From contig NZ_CP154796.1 in NCBI RefSeq assembly GCF_039566955.1, forward strand, positions 372,001-436,000: DNA of 64,000 nt. Reading direction: 5' to 3'. The translations under genes and the position numbers were made by a program. Under the pieces are notes generated by a model. The model did not search any database. It worked only from the letters and a program-made list of their open reading frames with translations, and had not been told where the DNA came from. Numbering within the stretch: the stretch's first letter is position 1; the number at the start of each line of letters is the position of its first letter. The stretch is from Micromonospora sp. DSM 45708. Its GTDB lineage: Bacteria; Actinomycetota; Actinomycetes; Mycobacteriales; Micromonosporaceae. Of the stretch, positions 62,219 through 64,000 are shown piece by piece.

Positions 62219-62303
62219 CCGCCGCAGCGAACGAATCGTCCCAGCAGTCTGCGCGGGCAACCAGGCCCGCGCCGAGCGCAGCGAGGTGCGGGCATGAGTG
62301 ACC
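62211..62303 (+). repeat. 83-bp insertion with 10-bp direct repeat at the dppB/dppC junction
   Basis: ATGAGTGACC occurs at 62211-62220, where it overlaps the dppB stop, and again at 62294-62303, where it is the dppC start. The 73 bp between contain GCAGCGA motifs and a CGCGGGC/GCCCGCG-type hairpin. The simplest reading is that dppC once started at 62211 with an 8-bp overlap and a short element was inserted with duplication. Confidence 0.65.
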
Positions 62304-63277
62304 CGAGTTCCGCGTCGATCGTGTCGACGCCGCCCGCGACCATGCCCACCGAGGCCGGGTCCGGCGCGCCCACCAACGCCGGCCTGCCGGAGAGCGCCAA
62401 GCAGCAGAAGCCGCGTGGCCTGCTCGGCGACGCCTGGCTCGACCTGCGTCGCAAGCCGCTGTTCTGGATCTCCGCCGCGTTCATCATGCTCTTCATCGTG
62501 ATGGCCGCGTTCCCGTCGCTGTTCACGTCCGGTGACGCGGTCAACGGCGCGCTGGAGCGCAGCCGGGTCGAGCCGTCGTCCTCCGCCTGGTTCGGCTACG
62601 ACGTGCAGGGCCGCGACGTCTACTCCCGGGTCATCTACGGCGCCCGTGCGTCGATCGTGGTGGCCCTGGTCTCCACCATCCTCACCCTGCTGTTCGGTGG
62701 CGCGATGGGCATCATCGCCGGCTACCGCGGCGGCTGGGTGGACGCGCTGCTGTCCCGGATCGCGGACATCTTCTTCGGCCTGCCGTTCGTGCTCGGCGCG
62801 ATCGTCATCCTGACCACGTTCAACGGGTCCGGCACCGACAACGGCGAGTGGACGATCATGGGGCTGGTCATCCTGTCCCTGAGCGTGCTGAGCTGGCCGG
62901 TGGTGATGCGGCTGATGCGCTCCTCGGTGCTCGCCACCAAGGAGGCCGACTACATCGTCGCGGCCCGTGCGCTGGGCGCCGGCACCGGCCGGATCATCCT
63001 CAAGCACCTGCTGCCCAACTGCCTGGCGCCGCTGCTGGTCTACGGCACGATCATGGTGGGCTCGTTCATCGGCGCGGAGGCCACGCTCTCCTTCCTGGGC
63101 ATCGGCCTGAAGAGCCCGGTGGTCTCCTGGGGCATCATGATCAGCGAGGCGCAGAACTACATCCGGGTCTCGCCGTTCCTGCTGTTCTTCCCCTCCGCGT
63201 TCCTCGTCACCGCCGTGCTGAGCTTCGTGATGCTCGGCGAGGCGGTCCGCGAGGCCCTCGACCCGAAGCTCCGATAG
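62294..63277 (+). CDS. dppC: Peptide ABC transporter permease DppC/OppC
   Basis: A 327-residue permease with an N-terminal cytoplasmic stretch (residues 1-50), a first helix, a periplasmic loop with the GYDVQGRDVYSRVIYGAR signature typical of DppC, and five more helices; the EAA loop is VAARALGAGTGRIILKHLLPN. ATG at 62294 follows GAGGTGCGGG. Partner of dppB. Confidence 0.93.
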   Translation: MSDPSSASIVSTPPATMPTEAGSGAPTNAGLPESAKQQKPRGLLGDAWLDLRRKPLFWISAAFIMLFIVMAAFPSLFTSGDAVNGALERSRVEPSSSAWFGYDVQGRDVYSRVIYGARASIVVALVSTILTLLFGGAMGIIAGYRGGWVDALLSRIADIFFGLPFVLGAIVILTTFNGSGTDNGEWTIMGLVILSLSVLSWPVVMRLMRSSVLATKEADYIVAARALGAGTGRIILKHLLPNCLAPLLVYGTIMVGSFIGAEATLSFLGIGLKSPVVSWGIMISEAQNYIRVSPFLLFFPSAFLVTAVLSFVMLGEAVREALDPKLR

Positions 63278-63287
63278 GGGAACTGAG

Positions 63288-64000
63288 TTGTCCGACATTC
63301 TCGTGTCCGAGCAGTCCGCGGCCGGCGCCGACGGATCCGGCCGCCCCTCGGGCCGCCTGCTCGAGGTCGACGACCTGCGGGTCGAGTTCCGCACCCGGGA
63401 CGGCGTCGCCAAGGTCATCAACGGAGTGACGTACCACGTCGACGCGGGGGAGACCCTCGCCGTGCTCGGCGAGTCCGGCTCCGGCAAGAGCGTCACCGCG
63501 CAGACCGTCATGGGCATCCTGGACACCCCGCCCGGGTTCGTCACCGGCGGCCAGGTCCGCTTCCACGGCAAGGACATGCTCACGATGTCCGCCGAGCAGC
63601 GGCGGCGGATCCGTGGCGAGGGCATCGCCATGATCTTCCAGGACTCGCTCTCGGCCCTCAACCCGGTTTTCACCGTCGGCTTCCAGATCGCCGAGCAGTT
63701 CCGCATCCGGCGCGGCCTCGGCCGCGCGGAAGCCAAGAAGCGCGCGATCGAGATGCTCGACCAGGTGAAGATCCCCAACGCCAAGGGTCGGTTCAGCAAC
63801 TACCCGCACCAGTTCTCCGGCGGCATGCGGCAGCGCGCCATGATCGCGATGTCGCTGGCCCTGGACCCGGAGGTGCTGATCGCCGACGAGCCGACCACCG
63901 CGCTGGACGTGACCGTGCAGGCCCAGATCATGGACCTGCTCAGCGAACTCCAGCGGGAACGGCAGATGGGCATGATCCTGATCACCCACGACCTCGGCGT
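63288..64000 (+). CDS. dppD: Peptide ABC transporter ATPase DppD/OppD (3' end beyond the window)
   Basis: The frame is open to the window edge, giving about 237 residues. Walker A GESGSGKSV, Q-loop IFQDSLSALNPV, signature FSGGMRQR, Walker B VLIADEPTTALDVT and the switch histidine LITHDLG are present. The start is TTG at 63288, with GGGGAACTGAG upstream; GTG at 63303 is the alternative. The C-terminal oligopeptide-family extension, with its possible iron-sulfur cysteines, and any dppF lie outside. Confidence 0.93.
   Translation, partial: MSDILVSEQSAAGADGSGRPSGRLLEVDDLRVEFRTRDGVAKVINGVTYHVDAGETLAVLGESGSGKSVTAQTVMGILDTPPGFVTGGQVRFHGKDMLTMSAEQRRRIRGEGIAMIFQDSLSALNPVFTVGFQIAEQFRIRRGLGRAEAKKRAIEMLDQVKIPNAKGRFSNYPHQFSGGMRQRAMIAMSLALDPEVLIADEPTTALDVTVQAQIMDLLSELQRERQMGMILITHDLG

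Noticed and set aside
61247..63799. Open frame of 850 codons antisense to the dpp genes
   Set aside because: His/Arg/Asp/Gln-rich antisense translation without domains; the plus strand encodes clear permeases and an ATPase.

Overview
The window is about 64 kb of very GC-rich (clearly above 70%) actinobacterial chromosome. It is densely packed, with many GTG starts and many 4-bp ATGA/GTGA gene overlaps. The gene content (glmM, glmS, alr, tsaE/B/D, groES-groEL1, a WhiB gene, a BldM-like regulator, a DUF5319 gene, guaB, guaB3, a choD-like gene, guaA, pssA, psd, a LiaF/LiaS/LiaR-like set) and the short dispersed palindromes point to Micromonosporaceae, most likely Micromonospora or a close relative. 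That placement is inference from gene order and style; no rRNA gene is present to confirm it. No tRNA, rRNA, CRISPR array or prophage was seen.

Layout. 1-8.9 kb: 3' part of glmM, a PadR-controlled FtsX-type ABC system, two PLP enzymes and an MmpS-like membrane protein. 9.2-13.3 kb: glmS, then a translationally coupled EspC-like protein and WXG/DUF1023 hydrolase resembling a type VII secretion substrate pair. 13.5-23.3 kb: nnrD, alr, an alpha/beta hydrolase, tsaE, ung, an HTH-nucleotidyltransferase-like gene, a complete ISL3-type insertion sequence, then tsaB-rimI-tsaD. 23.3-26.8 kb: a heterodimeric ABC exporter with one functional and one dead ATP site. 26.8-32.3 kb: a DUF4142 gene and a ROK-regulated sugar ABC importer. 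32.3-38.2 kb: a YbaK-type deacylase, a THUMP-like methyltransferase gene carrying an in-frame palindromic repeat, the groES-groEL1 operon under two CIRCE boxes, and a membrane-anchored sulfite-oxidase-like molybdoenzyme. 38.3-49.4 kb: WhiB, BldM-like regulator, DUF5319, guaB, guaB3, an M1 peptidase lipoprotein, an LCP protein, a choD-like oxidoreductase and guaA. 49.4-59 kb: three PspC proteins, duplicated double-Nudix genes, pssA convergent with a fused psd, and the LiaF/S/R-like envelope-stress set. 59.5-64 kb: a dipeptide/oligopeptide ABC importer operon running off the right edge.

How the genes work together. Cell-envelope precursor and surface functions recur: GlmM/GlmS make amino sugar, Alr makes D-alanine, LCP attaches wall glycopolymers, PssA/Psd make phosphatidylethanolamine, and the Lia-like proteins sense envelope stress. 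Guanine nucleotide synthesis (guaB, guaB3, guaA), tRNA t6A synthesis (tsaB/D/E) and chaperonins form the other housekeeping blocks.

The most unusual signals lie outside ordinary genes. There are two families of short dispersed palindromes. One family has a copy translated inside a methyltransferase gene and another copy that supplies a stop codon; the other has a copy between duplicated Nudix genes. A third insertion has split an overlapping dppB/dppC junction and duplicated the start of dppC. Two hairpins appear to sequester translation start signals, one in the insertion sequence and one before pssA. Many genes start 6-9 nt after a TAGGCT-like -10 box, which fits leaderless transcripts.
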